Positions 1 through 8,535 of a stretch of DNA of 64,000 nucleotides are shown here, piece after piece. How positions within the stretch are numbered: position 1 is the first letter of the stretch; every line of letters begins with the position of its first letter. The translations under genes and the position numbers were made by a program. The notes beneath the pieces are model-generated. The model did not search any database. It saw only the letters and a list, made by a program, of their open reading frames with translations, and was not told where the DNA came from. The stretch is from Kribbella jiaozuonensis (lineage in GTDB: Bacteria > Actinomycetota > Actinomycetes > Propionibacteriales > Kribbellaceae), in NCBI RefSeq assembly GCF_005233875.1, contig NZ_SZPZ01000004.1, forward strand, positions 1,116,001-1,180,000, read 5' to 3'.

Positions 1-1113
1 CATCACCGCACGACCGATCGCGGTGCTGAAATCCTGAGCTGTCAGCGCGTACGCCGTGAGTGCGGTGTTGTTCACCGCGTGCACCCAATGCAGGTCGCCG
101 TACTCCGCGTGCAACGCGTCCAGCGCATCGTCGAGCTCGGCGTCCGCGAGCGTGAGACCGAAGCGGACGGCGCGAGCGATCGCACCCTGCCCGTTGACCA
201 CCTCGAGTCCGGCAACGGCCGCCTTGACCGGATCTTCGAGGACCAGAGCGGCCGCCGACATCGCCGCTACCCACAGTGCGCCATCAACCCCGGCGCCGGT
301 GTGGCTCAGCCGGGCGTCGACGAGGGCGAGCCGGGCTGCCGCCGTACGGTCACCGGGGTGTGCCCAGCCGTAGGCGTCGGTGCGGATCTGCGCGCCGATC
401 CATTCGCGGAACGGGTTCCCGACGACAGCCGCGCGGGCCGGGTCGACACCTTCGAGAAGGTTGCGGTAGGCAACACGTTCGGCGGTGAACACGCGTCCGG
501 CCGGCAGGTCGTTCAGCCAGCTCTGCGCGACGTCCTCGGTGGTCAGACCAGGCCCGTACCGCTCCATCATCAGCAGGGCGAGGATGGCGAAGTTGATGTC
601 GTCGTCCTCGGGCATCCCGTTGATGACCTCGCGCAGGCTGTTCACCTTCGACCGCCGGTTCCACGGCCACCGCAGCTGCACGTCCTCCGGCACGCCGACG
701 GCAGTGATGTACTGCGTGAGCGGCCACTGCCCCGAGCCGGCGAGGATCTCCCGGATGCCCTCCCGCGGGATCTTCTCGACCGGCTTGCCGAGCAGGTTGC
801 CCGCACACCGGCCGAGCCACGCGTTCAACGTCCGCGCCTCGAGTTCGACCGGCTCGCCGAGGGACGGCAGCTCGGGGATCTCCGGCTCGTGCCACTCCGC
901 AGTACGTGCGTCGAGTACGTCGAGCAGCTCACGGGCCAGTGCGCGCAGTGCCGGTGGCGCGGGCTCGGCGGAGGCGCCCGACACGGGGGCGTCCGTCGTA
1001 CCGCCTGCTGCCAGCCAGCGGGCCTGGACGTCGGTGACGTCCACACCCTCGGACCGCGCCTGGACCAGCTGGTGCGGGAGCAGGTCCTCCGGCTGCACCC
1101 AGGTCATTCTCAT
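1..1113 (-). CDS. ADP-ribosylglycohydrolase family protein (C-terminus beyond window)
   Basis: The frame opens with MRMTWVQPEDLLPHQL and runs for 371 codons to the window edge, so the C-terminus is missing. The family removes ADP-ribose from proteins or small molecules with two metal ions bound by acidic residues. The EDDD motif in NGMPEDDDINFAILAL and the helical, alanine-rich body fit the family. The ATG overlaps the TGA of the preceding ADP-ribosylglycohydrolase as ATGA, so the two are translationally coupled. It is the last visible gene of the LacI-sugar ABC operon, which suggests a role on an imported nucleoside- or ADP-ribose-like substrate; that role is inference. The 90-residue stretch before the catalytic domain is longer than in the upstream paralogue and carries an alanine/proline-rich linker. 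Confidence 0.82.
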   Translation of the reverse strand, partial: MRMTWVQPEDLLPHQLVQARSEGVDVTDVQARWLAAGGTTDAPVSGASAEPAPPALRALARELLDVLDARTAEWHEPEIPELPSLGEPVELEARTLNAWLGRCAGNLLGKPVEKIPREGIREILAGSGQWPLTQYITAVGVPEDVQLRWPWNRRSKVNSLREVINGMPEDDDINFAILALLMMERYGPGLTTEDVAQSWLNDLPAGRVFTAERVAYRNLLEGVDPARAAVVGNPFREWIGAQIRTDAYGWAHPGDRTAAARLALVDARLSHTGAGVDGALWVAAMSAAALVLEDPVKAAVAGLEVVNGQGAIARAVRFGLTLADAELDDALDALHAEYGDLHWVHAVNNTALTAYALTAQDFSTAIGRAVM

Positions 1114-2249
1114 CGCGTCAAAGTCTCCAGTACTTCGCTACGCCGCGCCCAGCGACGCGCGTCGGCGGCCTGCAGGTCGACGGCCACCGAGGCCATCACC
1201 CGTCCCGGCTCGATCAGATCGGTCTTGCTCGCTTCGGCGATGTCGGCGGCCCAGTCCGCGGGTACGCCGTCGCGTCCGCTGAGCGCCCCGGTGATCGCAC
1301 CGGCCATCGACGCGATCGAGTCCGCGTCGCGGCCGTAGTTCGTACCGCCGAGGACGGCCCGGCGTACATCTCCCTCGGAGACCAGGACGAAACCGAGCGC
1401 GACCGGAAGCTCCTCGATCGCCTTGGTCCGGCTCGGACGACGGGCGTCCATGGACAGCTCGCGGTAGTTCGGGCCGACGGTGTCGTAGGGCTCGATCGCC
1501 TGGCGCAGCAGGGGAATCGCCTGCTCCCAGTCGGTCACGCCATCGGCCGCTTCGACCACCGCCTCGACGGCCCTCCGAGTGCCGTCCTTGGCGAGCCGCA
1601 GAGCCGCCTCCACCGCCGACGCAGCCATTGCCCCGGGCACCATTGCGGCGGCGACGGCGGCCGCGAACACGCCGGCCGCCTCCCGCCCGTAACTCGCCTG
1701 ATGCGCACCGGCGACGTCCAGCGCCTCGGCGTACGCACCCTCGGGATCGCCCGCGTTGGCGACGCCGACCGGCGCCATGTACATCGCCGCACCGCAGTTG
1801 ACGATGTTGCCGACGCCGGCCTCGCGCGGATCGACGTGCCCGTAGTGCAGACGGGCGACCAGCCACTTCTCGGCCAGGAACACCCGCTGCAGCAGCAGAG
1901 CGTCCGCCTCGAGCTCCGGGACCCAGCGGGTCCCGTCGATCATCTTCGGCACCAGCGACTCGGCGACGGCGTACGCGTCGAGGTGGGTACGGCGTTCGTC
2001 GTACACCTCGACCAGCGCGTGCGTCATCAACGTGTCGTCGGTGATGTGCCCGTCGCCCTTGTGGTACGGCGCGATCGGACGCGCCGTCCGCCAGTCGTCG
2101 TACCACGGGCCGACGATGCCGGTGACCCAGCCGCCGTGCCGTTCCCGGATCGCCTCCGGGGTCCAGCCCTCGACGGCTCCACCGATCGCGTCACCGACCG
2201 CGGAACCGACGAGGGCACCTACCGACTTGCTTTCCAGCTCGGACGTCAC
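1110..2249 (-). CDS. ADP-ribosylglycohydrolase family protein
   Basis: A 379-residue protein if started at GTG 2249, which overlaps the stop of the binding-protein gene (GTGA). An in-frame ATG at 2267 is the alternative. It opens with a typical N-terminal motif (GSAVGDAIGGAVEGWTPE), has an acidic metal site (HITDDTLMTHALVE) near residue 70 and ends with NYGRDADSIASMAGAI, which matches the GGDTDTIA-type second metal site of ADP-ribosylglycohydrolases. It is coupled by ATGA to a second family member downstream and lies directly after a CUT1 sugar-binding protein gene, so it is probably co-transcribed with the transporter. The substrate cannot be read from sequence; the location suggests catabolism of an imported ribosyl compound. 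Confidence 0.85.
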   Translation of the reverse strand: MTSELESKSVGALVGSAVGDAIGGAVEGWTPEAIRERHGGWVTGIVGPWYDDWRTARPIAPYHKGDGHITDDTLMTHALVEVYDERRTHLDAYAVAESLVPKMIDGTRWVPELEADALLLQRVFLAEKWLVARLHYGHVDPREAGVGNIVNCGAAMYMAPVGVANAGDPEGAYAEALDVAGAHQASYGREAAGVFAAAVAAAMVPGAMAASAVEAALRLAKDGTRRAVEAVVEAADGVTDWEQAIPLLRQAIEPYDTVGPNYRELSMDARRPSRTKAIEELPVALGFVLVSEGDVRRAVLGGTNYGRDADSIASMAGAITGALSGRDGVPADWAADIAEASKTDLIEPGRVMASVAVDLQAADARRWARRSEVLETLTR

Positions 2250-3526
2250 TGGTTGACCTGACCCCATCCATCGCTCAGTTTCTTGCCCAACGCGGCCAGA
2301 TCGGTCTTGTTCGCCAGGTACTCCTGCAGCGCCGGCGTCGCGATCTGGTCCTTCCACTTCGGGTAGTTCTCGACGCTCTGGAACGGCGCCTTGGTCAGTT
2401 CGGTGCCGCTGGCAAGCGTCTGCTGCCAGCCGTCCTTGCCGCCGGTGGTCTTGAGGATCGCGTCCCGGGCCGCCTGCGTGGTCGGGATCAGCCAGTCGCC
2501 CTGACCGACCGCGGCCAGGTTCTCGGCCTTCATGAAGTAGTCGATGAACTTCGCCGACTGCTCGATGTGCTTGCCCTCGGCCGGCACCGACAGGGTCTGC
2601 GGGTTCGCGGCCTGCTTGGTGCTGGTGCCCTTCAGCGGCGGCAGCACCTCCCACTGGAAGGTCTTCGGCGCCTCCTCGAGGATCTGCTGCGCGACGTAGT
2701 TGCCGGCCACAATCATCGCGTACTTGCCGGCGTAGAACCCGGGCAGTACGTCGGAGGCGGCCTGCGTCAGCGAGGTCGGGTCGATCGACTTGTCGTCGTA
2801 CGCCATCGCGTGGATCCGCTTCGGCACCTCGAGCTCCGGGTCGCCGATCGTTGCCTTGGCGTCCTTACCGGTGCCGTCGAAGAACTTCCCGTCGAAGTTC
2901 ATCCCGAGGTTCAGCACGGTCGCGGTCGGGCTCTTCAGGCCCCAGCCGAGTCCGTACTTGCCGGCCGCGGTCAGCTTCTTCGCGTCGGCGGCCAGGTCGT
3001 CCCAGGTGAGCGAGTCACCGGTCGCGCTGATCCCGGCCTGCTTGAGCAGCGCGGAGTTGCCGAGGACGACGTACGACTGCATCAGCGTTGGTGCGCCGTA
3101 GATCTTGCCGTCGTTCGAGACCGTGTCCCAGACACCCTGCGGGACGGCGTCCTTGGTTCCCTGGCTCAGGTACGGCGAGAGGTCCGCGAGGTACCCCTGG
3201 TTGATGAAGCCGGTGATGTCGGCGGACTCGTCGTGGATGATGTCCGGCGCGGTCCCGCCCTGGAACTGGGTGACCAGCTGGTCGTGCACGGAGTCCCAGC
3301 TGCCCTGGACATACTCGACCTGGATGTTCGGGTTCGCGGCGTTCCAGTCGGCGACGATCTTCTTGGTCGCGGCCACCGTCGTCTTCTGGAAGGCGAGGCT
3401 CTGGAACTTCAGCGTCACCTTCTCGTCGGACGAACCCGAACTGTTGTTGTCGTTGCTGTTGCCCCCACACGCGGCGAGCGTCACCAGCGCACCCGCCGCG
3501 AGCAACGCGGTCAGTACCTTCTTCAT
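2246..3526 (-). CDS. Sugar ABC transporter substrate-binding lipoprotein (CUT1 type)
   Basis: A 426-residue extracellular solute-binding protein. The start at ATG 3526 has a clear ribosome site (GGAGAGG, 5 bases upstream) and gives a lipoprotein signal peptide with lipobox LAAC and Cys20; the longer upstream reading frame is not supported. The mature part has the family pattern of MalE-like proteins (VTLKFQSLAFQ, ADWNAANPNIQVEYVQGSW, GTAPDIIHDESAD, GKIYGAPTLMQ). It would capture a sugar outside the membrane and hand it to the two permeases encoded just upstream. No ATPase gene is present, as is common for actinobacterial CUT1 systems that share an MsiK-type ATPase. Substrate unknown. Confidence 0.93.
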   Translation of the reverse strand: MKKVLTALLAAGALVTLAACGGNSNDNNSSGSSDEKVTLKFQSLAFQKTTVAATKKIVADWNAANPNIQVEYVQGSWDSVHDQLVTQFQGGTAPDIIHDESADITGFINQGYLADLSPYLSQGTKDAVPQGVWDTVSNDGKIYGAPTLMQSYVVLGNSALLKQAGISATGDSLTWDDLAADAKKLTAAGKYGLGWGLKSPTATVLNLGMNFDGKFFDGTGKDAKATIGDPELEVPKRIHAMAYDDKSIDPTSLTQAASDVLPGFYAGKYAMIVAGNYVAQQILEEAPKTFQWEVLPPLKGTSTKQAANPQTLSVPAEGKHIEQSAKFIDYFMKAENLAAVGQGDWLIPTTQAARDAILKTTGGKDGWQQTLASGTELTKAPFQSVENYPKWKDQIATPALQEYLANKTDLAALGKKLSDGWGQVNQ

Positions 3527-3534
3527 TACCTCTC

Positions 3535-4368
3535 CTAACCTTTGACTGCGCCGCTCAGCAGGCCGGAGGTCAACCGGCGCTGCAGGAAGGCGAAGAACAC
3601 CAGACTTGGAACGGTGGCCAGCACGGAGGCGGCGGCGAGCGGGCCGAACTGCACCTGGCCCTCGGCACCGACGAAGCGGGCGAGTACCAGCGGAAGTGTC
3701 TTGAGTTGCGGGTCCTGCAAGAGGACCAGGGCGAAGAAGAACTCGTTCCACGCCGAGATGAAGGTGAACATCGCGGTCGCGATCAGCCCCGGCCGGAGCA
3801 GCGGCATCACGATCGAGACGATCGTCCGGACCCGGCTCGCGCCGTCAACCGACGCCGCCTCTTCCAGCTCGCGCGGCACGGCGGCGACGTACCCCTGCAG
3901 CATCCACAGCGCGAACGGCAGCGACCAGACCATGTACACGATCACGACGCCGGGGATCGTGTTCGTCAGGTGCAGCGGACGCAGGATCATGAACAGCGGG
4001 ATCACGATCAAGATCACCGGGAACACCTGGCTGACCAGGATCCAGCCGTTCGTCAGCGGTCGCAGCCGGCTGCGGAAGCGGGCCAGCGCGTACGACACCG
4101 GCAGCGCGACGATCAGCACCAGGATCGTGCTGTAGATCGAGATCTGCAGGCTGTTGCCGAGACCGCGGACCAGGCCTTGCTCGTTCAGCGCGTCGGAGTA
4201 GTTGGAGAACTCGACGTGCTTCGGGAGGATCGACGGGGTGATGCTCGCGAACTCCTGCGGCGACTTGAGCGAGCTGGAGATCAGCCAGAGCAACGGGAAG
4301 CCGAGGAAGATCAGGTACGCCAGCACGGCGACGTACTGGAGGACGCGGGTTGCCGGACGGGTTCTCAT
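3535..4368 (-). CDS. Carbohydrate ABC transporter permease (MalG-like)
   Basis: A 277-residue inner-membrane permease with six predicted hydrophobic segments, the first at residues 10-32. The EAA loop that docks to the ATPase is visible as ELEEAASVDGASRVRTIVSI. It ends AVKG, typical of this family. The ATG overlaps the stop of the other permease (ATGA) and the stop lies 8 bases before the binding-protein start, so the three genes form one transcript. Together with the partner permease it would form the membrane channel for a sugar. Confidence 0.94.
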   Translation of the reverse strand: MRTRPATRVLQYVAVLAYLIFLGFPLLWLISSSLKSPQEFASITPSILPKHVEFSNYSDALNEQGLVRGLGNSLQISIYSTILVLIVALPVSYALARFRSRLRPLTNGWILVSQVFPVILIVIPLFMILRPLHLTNTIPGVVIVYMVWSLPFALWMLQGYVAAVPRELEEAASVDGASRVRTIVSIVMPLLRPGLIATAMFTFISAWNEFFFALVLLQDPQLKTLPLVLARFVGAEGQVQFGPLAAASVLATVPSLVFFAFLQRRLTSGLLSGAVKG

Positions 4369-5282
4369 GCTTCGCTCCGCAGGCGGTTCCGCAGGTAGAA
4401 GAACAGGAACAGGATGATGATGACCACCATCACGTCACCCATCGCGGCGGCCATTCCGAAGTTCCCGTAGCGGAACGCCTCGTTGTAGGCGAACAGCATC
4501 GGCAGCATCGTCTTGCCGCCCGGACCGCCGGCCGTCAGCACGTAGACCAGGCCGAACGAGTTGAAGTTCCAGATCATGTCGAGGCTCGTGATCGCGACGA
4601 TGACGGTGCGGAGCTGCGGGAGCGTGATGTTCCAGAACTGGCGCCACGCGCCGGCGCCGTCGACCGCGGCCGCTTCGTACAGGGTGCGGTCGATGCCTTG
4701 CAGGCCGGCGAGGAGGGTGACGGTCGTCATCGGCATACCGACCCAGATACCGACCACGATCACGGCCGGCAGCGCCGTACTGAAGTCGCCGAGGAAGTTG
4801 ATCGGGTGGTCGGTGAGGTGCAGCTTCTGCAGGATCTCGTTGACCGGGCCGTTGGTCGGGTGCAGCAGCAGTCGCCACATGATCGCGACGACCACCGGGG
4901 GCATGGCCCACGGGATCAATGCGATGGTGCGGGCGACGCCGCGGAACTTGATGTCGGTGTTGAGCAGTAGCGCGAGGCCGAGCGCGGCGACGAACTGCAG
5001 GATCGTGACCGAGAGGGTCCAGATCACGCCGATCCGGAACGACTCCCAGAACAGGTTGTTGTGCAGCAGCTTGCTGAAGTTGTCGAAGCCGACGAAGTTC
5101 GTCTCGACATGCAGACCGGCGCGCGCGTCGGTGAAGCCGAGCGCGATACCGCGGATCAGCGGATAGACGCTGAGGATCAGCACCGGCAGCAAGGCGGGCA
5201 GGAACAGGAAGATCGCTTCTCTGTTCTGCCTGGGCTTACCCGGCTTCTTCACCTGCGTCGGCGCGGTCAGGGTCGCGGTCAT
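4365..5282 (-). CDS. Carbohydrate ABC transporter permease (MalF-like)
   Basis: A 305-residue permease, first gene of the transport part of the operon. It has an N-terminal hydrophobic segment (IFLFLPALLPVLILSVYPL), further membrane segments and the EAA loop (LYEAAAVDGAGAWRQFWNI). The start at ATG 5282 is preceded by GGGAGG with spacing of 4. Both the ribosome site and the start codon lie inside a long inverted repeat (see 5279-5365), so translation may be controlled by RNA folding. It would pair with the MalG-like permease downstream. Confidence 0.94.
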   Translation of the reverse strand: MTATLTAPTQVKKPGKPRQNREAIFLFLPALLPVLILSVYPLIRGIALGFTDARAGLHVETNFVGFDNFSKLLHNNLFWESFRIGVIWTLSVTILQFVAALGLALLLNTDIKFRGVARTIALIPWAMPPVVVAIMWRLLLHPTNGPVNEILQKLHLTDHPINFLGDFSTALPAVIVVGIWVGMPMTTVTLLAGLQGIDRTLYEAAAVDGAGAWRQFWNITLPQLRTVIVAITSLDMIWNFNSFGLVYVLTAGGPGGKTMLPMLFAYNEAFRYGNFGMAAAMGDVMVVIIILFLFFYLRNRLRSEA

Positions 5283-5365
5283 GGGGCCTCCCGGCCTGGA
5301 CTGAGGAGCGCAGGGAGCGAAGCGACCGGAGCGACGAGGGAAGGCCGGGAGTCAAAGCCCCATGA
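5279..5365 (-). promoter_or_regulatory. Leader hairpin sequestering permease RBS and start
   Basis: An inverted repeat has arms 5279-5297 and 5342-5365. Nineteen base pairs form, interrupted by a 5-base bulge (5352-5356). In the minus-strand transcript the 3' arm contains the GGGAGG ribosome site (5287-5292) and the ATG (5280-5282) of the MalF-like permease. The 44-base loop is purine-rich and repetitive (agcga words). This looks like a translation-blocking leader for the transport genes behind lacI. Protein or small-RNA control, or a simple dispersed repeat, are alternatives. Confidence 0.6.
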
Positions 5366-5368
5366 CCC

Positions 5369-5387
5369 GCCGCGACGGAGTCGCGGC
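5369..5387 (-). terminator. Short hairpin between lacI and permease genes
   Basis: A perfect 8-bp inverted repeat GCCGCGAC/GTCGCGGC with a 3-base loop lies 11 bases after the lacI stop. There is no T-run on either strand, so it could be a weak terminator or attenuator that lowers transport-gene expression, or a second element of the leader structure at 5279-5365. Confidence 0.4.
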
Positions 5388-5397
5388 ATCAATACAG

Positions 5398-6384
5398 TCA
5401 CGGGGTGGACCTCCTGATGCTGAGCGACGGTTGTACGACGATGCGCCGCGGCGTCCGCTCGTTGTCCTCGATCCTTGCCAACAGCAACTCAGCCGCCCGC
5501 CGCCCTCGCTCGGCAGACCCCAGATTCACACTCGTCAACGTCGGGAAACACTGCTCAGCCAGCTCGCTGTCATCCATCCCCACCACCGCGACATCCTTCG
5601 GCACCTCGAGTCCGGCCGCAGCCAGCTCGTGCATGAGCCCGACGGCGAGCAGATCGTTCGCGCAGATGACGGCGTCGAACCCGCCACCGAGGAGTTCGGG
5701 TGCGGTGGCGCGTCCGGCGGCGAAAGTGAAGTCGGTTGCCTCCGCGAGGGCGGCGGGCTCGAGGTCGTGGGCCTTGAGGGCTTCGGTGAAGCCCTTCGAG
5801 CGGGCGGCGCCGGGGACGGTGTCGGCGGGGCCGTTCAGGAAGGCGATTCGGGTGCGGCCCTGGGCTACCAGGTGGTCGACGGCGAGCAGCATGCCCTTCG
5901 GGGAGTTGGCCCGGACCGTGTCGACGCCGGCTTTGGCGGGCACGTTACCGGCGACTACCACCGGGACCTCGCACTCGCGGATCGACTTGACCAGGTCCTC
6001 GTCGACGCGGATCGGGCTGATCAGCAGGCCATCGGCGTACCCACGGGCCATCCCCCGGACCAGCGCGACCTCGTCGACCACATCGGGCCCGGTCGTCGTC
6101 ACCACGAGCCGATAGCCGGCCGCGGACACGATTTCCTCGACCGCCCGCATCATCGTCACGTACACCGGGTTACCGACATCGGCGACCGCCAGCGTCAGCT
6201 GGAACGTTCGCCCGACCTTCAGCGATCGCGCCCGCGCATCCGGTACGTACCCGAGCTCCTGCACCGCCCGCTGGACCCGCTCGACCATCTCCTCGGTCGC
6301 GGGCAACCCGTTCAGGACGCGCGACACCGACGCCACCGAGACCCCGGCCGCCCGGGCCACCCCAGCGATCGTCGGACGACTCAC
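5398..6384 (-). CDS. LacI-family transcriptional regulator
   Basis: A 328-residue repressor. The N-terminus (MSRPTIAGVARAAGVSVAS) is a LacI helix-turn-helix followed by the hinge helix (SRVLNGLPATEEMVERVQRA); residues about 60-328 form the periplasmic-binding-protein-like effector domain. The GTG start at 6384 is chosen because GGAGG lies 5 bases upstream and the helix-turn-helix begins immediately. A perfect LacI-type operator sits 21 bases upstream (6405-6422), so it very likely represses its own transcript, which can continue into the sugar transport and ADP-ribosylglycohydrolase genes 115 bases downstream. The effector is presumably the transported sugar or a derivative. Confidence 0.93.
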   Translation of the reverse strand: MSRPTIAGVARAAGVSVASVSRVLNGLPATEEMVERVQRAVQELGYVPDARARSLKVGRTFQLTLAVADVGNPVYVTMMRAVEEIVSAAGYRLVVTTTGPDVVDEVALVRGMARGYADGLLISPIRVDEDLVKSIRECEVPVVVAGNVPAKAGVDTVRANSPKGMLLAVDHLVAQGRTRIAFLNGPADTVPGAARSKGFTEALKAHDLEPAALAEATDFTFAAGRATAPELLGGGFDAVICANDLLAVGLMHELAAAGLEVPKDVAVVGMDDSELAEQCFPTLTSVNLGSAERGRRAAELLLARIEDNERTPRRIVVQPSLSIRRSTP

Positions 6385-6393
6385 GCCGACCTC

Positions 6394-6422
6394 CTGTAAT
6401 CGTTCTTGTAATCGTTTACAAG
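6394..6422 (-). promoter_or_regulatory. LacI-family operator with adjacent half-site
   Basis: CTTGTAA-TCGT-TTACAAG at 6405-6422 is a perfect 7-bp dyad around a CG-containing centre, the typical form of LacI/GalR operators. The sequence TGTAATCGTTCT at 6395-6406 repeats one half directly next to it. The position just upstream of the lacI ribosome site implies autoregulation of the whole operon. Confidence 0.8.
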
Positions 6423-6487
6423 CCCGACAGTAGGACGCCGCCGCCCGGCGGTCAACCTCAGAAACCGCCGCTAGACCAACCTGTGAC

Positions 6488-7561
6488 TTATTCCTCGGTC
6501 TCGTCCGCGCCGGGCCGCTCGGCCCACGGCGTCTCCTTGGCCGGGCGTACGACGATCAGCTTGTCGCCGGCGGCCAGGACCGAGACGTTCGAGTCGTAGT
6601 ACCGGTGGACCTTGCCGTCGCGGACCACCGAGACGACCCGGTCGGGTACGGCGGACGGCGGCTTGCCGACCTCGCGGCCCAGGACGGGACGTTCCGCCAC
6701 CTCGAGGCCCTCGCCGTACGTGAGCAGGTCCTCCATCACCTCGCCGAGGTTCGGGCTGACCGAGGTCAGGCCGAGCAGCCGGCCGACCGCCTCCGACGAG
6801 GTGACGACGGCGTCCGCGCCGCTCTGCCGGAGCAGCGGCACGTTGTCCTCCTCGCGGACCGCGACCACGATGTGCGCGTTCGGGTTCAGCTGTCGCACCG
6901 CCAGCGTGACGAGGACGGCCGAGTCGTCGCGGTCGGTCGTCACGATCACCTCGCGCGCGGTCATCACCTCGGCACGGCGCAGTACCGTCCGGTTGGTCGC
7001 GTCGCCGTGGAAGGCAGCCATCTGGTCGTTGCCCGCGTCACCGATCGCCTGCGCGCGCGGGTCGATCACCACGATGCTGTCGCGGTTGACCCCGTTGCTG
7101 ATCAGCGTCTGGACGGCGGAGCGGCCCTTGGTGCCGTAGCCGACGACGATGGTGTGGTCCTTCATCCGTTTCCTCCAGCGCGTGTCGCGCATGATCCGGC
7201 GACCCTCGTTGGCCAGCACTTCCAGTGTCGTACCGACCAGAACCACCAGGAACGCGATCCGCAGCGGAGTCACGATGAAGGCGTTCACCAGCCGGGCAGT
7301 GGGCGTCACCGGAGTGATGTCGCCGTACCCGGTCGTGGTGAGCGTGACGGTTGCGTAGTAGATGCTGTCGATCAGCCCGACTTTGCCGTCGTAGCTGTCC
7401 CGGTACCCGTCACGGTCGACCACCACGATCAGCACCATCACGGTCAACAGCCCCAGCGCGATCAGAATGCGGCTGAAGAGCTGAAAGAGCGGCGAGCGCG
7501 TGCTCGCGGGCAGGTTGACCAGCAGACCGTGTGGGTTCCGACCGGTGGGAAGGGGTGGCAC
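6488..7561 (-). CDS. Potassium channel with RCK (TrkA-N/TrkA-C) domains
   Basis: A 357-residue two-transmembrane K+ channel. Residues about 26-48 form the first membrane helix, the selectivity filter is TTTGYGDITP, a second helix follows near residues 92-110, and a cytosolic RCK domain begins at HTIVVGYGTKGRSAV, with a TrkA-C-like end. It resembles MthK/Kch channels gated by a cytosolic ligand. The GTG start at 7561 is the longest option; the first membrane helix is coded from about 7486 downward, so the coding region overlaps the last 70-150 bases of the upstream ACT-GNAT gene in another frame. A shorter start just before the first helix is possible. Confidence 0.88.
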   Translation of the reverse strand: MPPLPTGRNPHGLLVNLPASTRSPLFQLFSRILIALGLLTVMVLIVVVDRDGYRDSYDGKVGLIDSIYYATVTLTTTGYGDITPVTPTARLVNAFIVTPLRIAFLVVLVGTTLEVLANEGRRIMRDTRWRKRMKDHTIVVGYGTKGRSAVQTLISNGVNRDSIVVIDPRAQAIGDAGNDQMAAFHGDATNRTVLRRAEVMTAREVIVTTDRDDSAVLVTLAVRQLNPNAHIVVAVREEDNVPLLRQSGADAVVTSSEAVGRLLGLTSVSPNLGEVMEDLLTYGEGLEVAERPVLGREVGKPPSAVPDRVVSVVRDGKVHRYYDSNVSVLAAGDKLIVVRPAKETPWAERPGADETEE

Positions 7562-8519
7562 GGTTCAGACGATATTGCACCGCAGGCCGATCCACCGCAT
7601 GCGACAGGCTCCGGTCGGACAGAGCGACACTGACCATCAGACTGTCGCCGTCCCGCACCACACGCGACCGCATCCGCAGCCGCTCGAGGGTCCGGAGCAT
7701 CGCGTAGTTCTCGGGCTGCACCATGCAGACGAGCCGATCGGCACCGAGCGCCCGGGCCTCTTCCACCAACTGGCGCAGCAACCGGAGCCCGAGGCCCTGG
7801 CCCTGCCAGCCGTCCTCGACGAGTACGGCGACCTCCATCGTCGTGGTGCCCAACTCCTCCCACGGCGCGGCTGTCGCCATCCCGACCACGGCGCCGTCCA
7901 CGTCCGCGACCACCGACACGCCACCGGCCGGCGCGGACAGGTGCCGCGCGGTACGGGCGGTCAGCTTCGGCATCGGCACGTGGTATCGCCGGGTGCGGCT
8001 CTCGTACGAGCACCGGTCGTGCATCGCGACCACGGCGTCGGCGTCCTCGACGTTCGCCACCCGCAGCACAGGTACGCCGCTACCGGGCCGAGGCCCTTCC
8101 ACCACGTCGTACCGCTCCGCGAGCCGTCCGGCGATCTCCACGAGTACGTCGGCCCGCGCCCACTCGGCCGGCGTGTACTCGTCGAAGCCCTGCAGGTTCC
8201 CCAGCTCCTCGTCGACCGATACCGGGTCGTCGAGCAACCGCAGTACGGCGCGCAGGTAGCGCGTCGGGGCATCACTCAGTACGTCGGCCTGGCACGGGCG
8301 GACCGTCGTACCGATGCAGCCCGCCTCGGCCACGAGTGCGGCCAGGTCGTCGGCGTTCCAGCCGACACCGGTGGAGACCACCAGCTCGTCGACGGCGCCG
8401 GTCTCGGCGGTGAAGACCTCGAGGCTGAGGATGTTGATGTCGTCCGCACCACACCGTGCAGCGAGTTCGGCCAGAGCACCGGGCCGGTCGGCGAGTTCGG
8501 TCCTGATCTTCCAGAGCAT
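7410..8519 (-). CDS. ACT domain - GNAT acetyltransferase fusion
   Basis: A 369-residue protein. Residues 1-70 form an ACT regulatory domain (KIRTELADRPGALAELAARC), which binds amino acids. Residues about 145-300 form a GNAT acetyltransferase with acetyl-CoA loop region EDGWQGQGLGLRLLRQL. It may acetylate a small molecule or protein in response to an amino acid. The start ATG 8519 has a GAGGGAGG ribosome site. The last 50 residues are low-complexity and are read out of frame across the 5' end of the channel gene, so they look like a read-through extension rather than a conserved domain. A dyad upstream (8536-8553) may be its operator. Confidence 0.82.
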   Translation of the reverse strand: MLWKIRTELADRPGALAELAARCGADDINILSLEVFTAETGAVDELVVSTGVGWNADDLAALVAEAGCIGTTVRPCQADVLSDAPTRYLRAVLRLLDDPVSVDEELGNLQGFDEYTPAEWARADVLVEIAGRLAERYDVVEGPRPGSGVPVLRVANVEDADAVVAMHDRCSYESRTRRYHVPMPKLTARTARHLSAPAGGVSVVADVDGAVVGMATAAPWEELGTTTMEVAVLVEDGWQGQGLGLRLLRQLVEEARALGADRLVCMVQPENYAMLRTLERLRMRSRVVRDGDSLMVSVALSDRSLSHAVDRPAVQYRLNRATPSHRSEPTRSAGQPAREHALAALSALQPHSDRAGAVDRDGADRGGRP

Positions 8520-8535
8520 GCGGACGCCCTCCCTC

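Noticed and set aside
79..1338. Long plus-strand frame of 419 codons over the first ADP-ribosylglycohydrolase
   Set aside because: It runs opposite to a gene with clear family motifs and has a composition typical of antisense frames in high-GC DNA (Arg, Val, His rich, no motifs).
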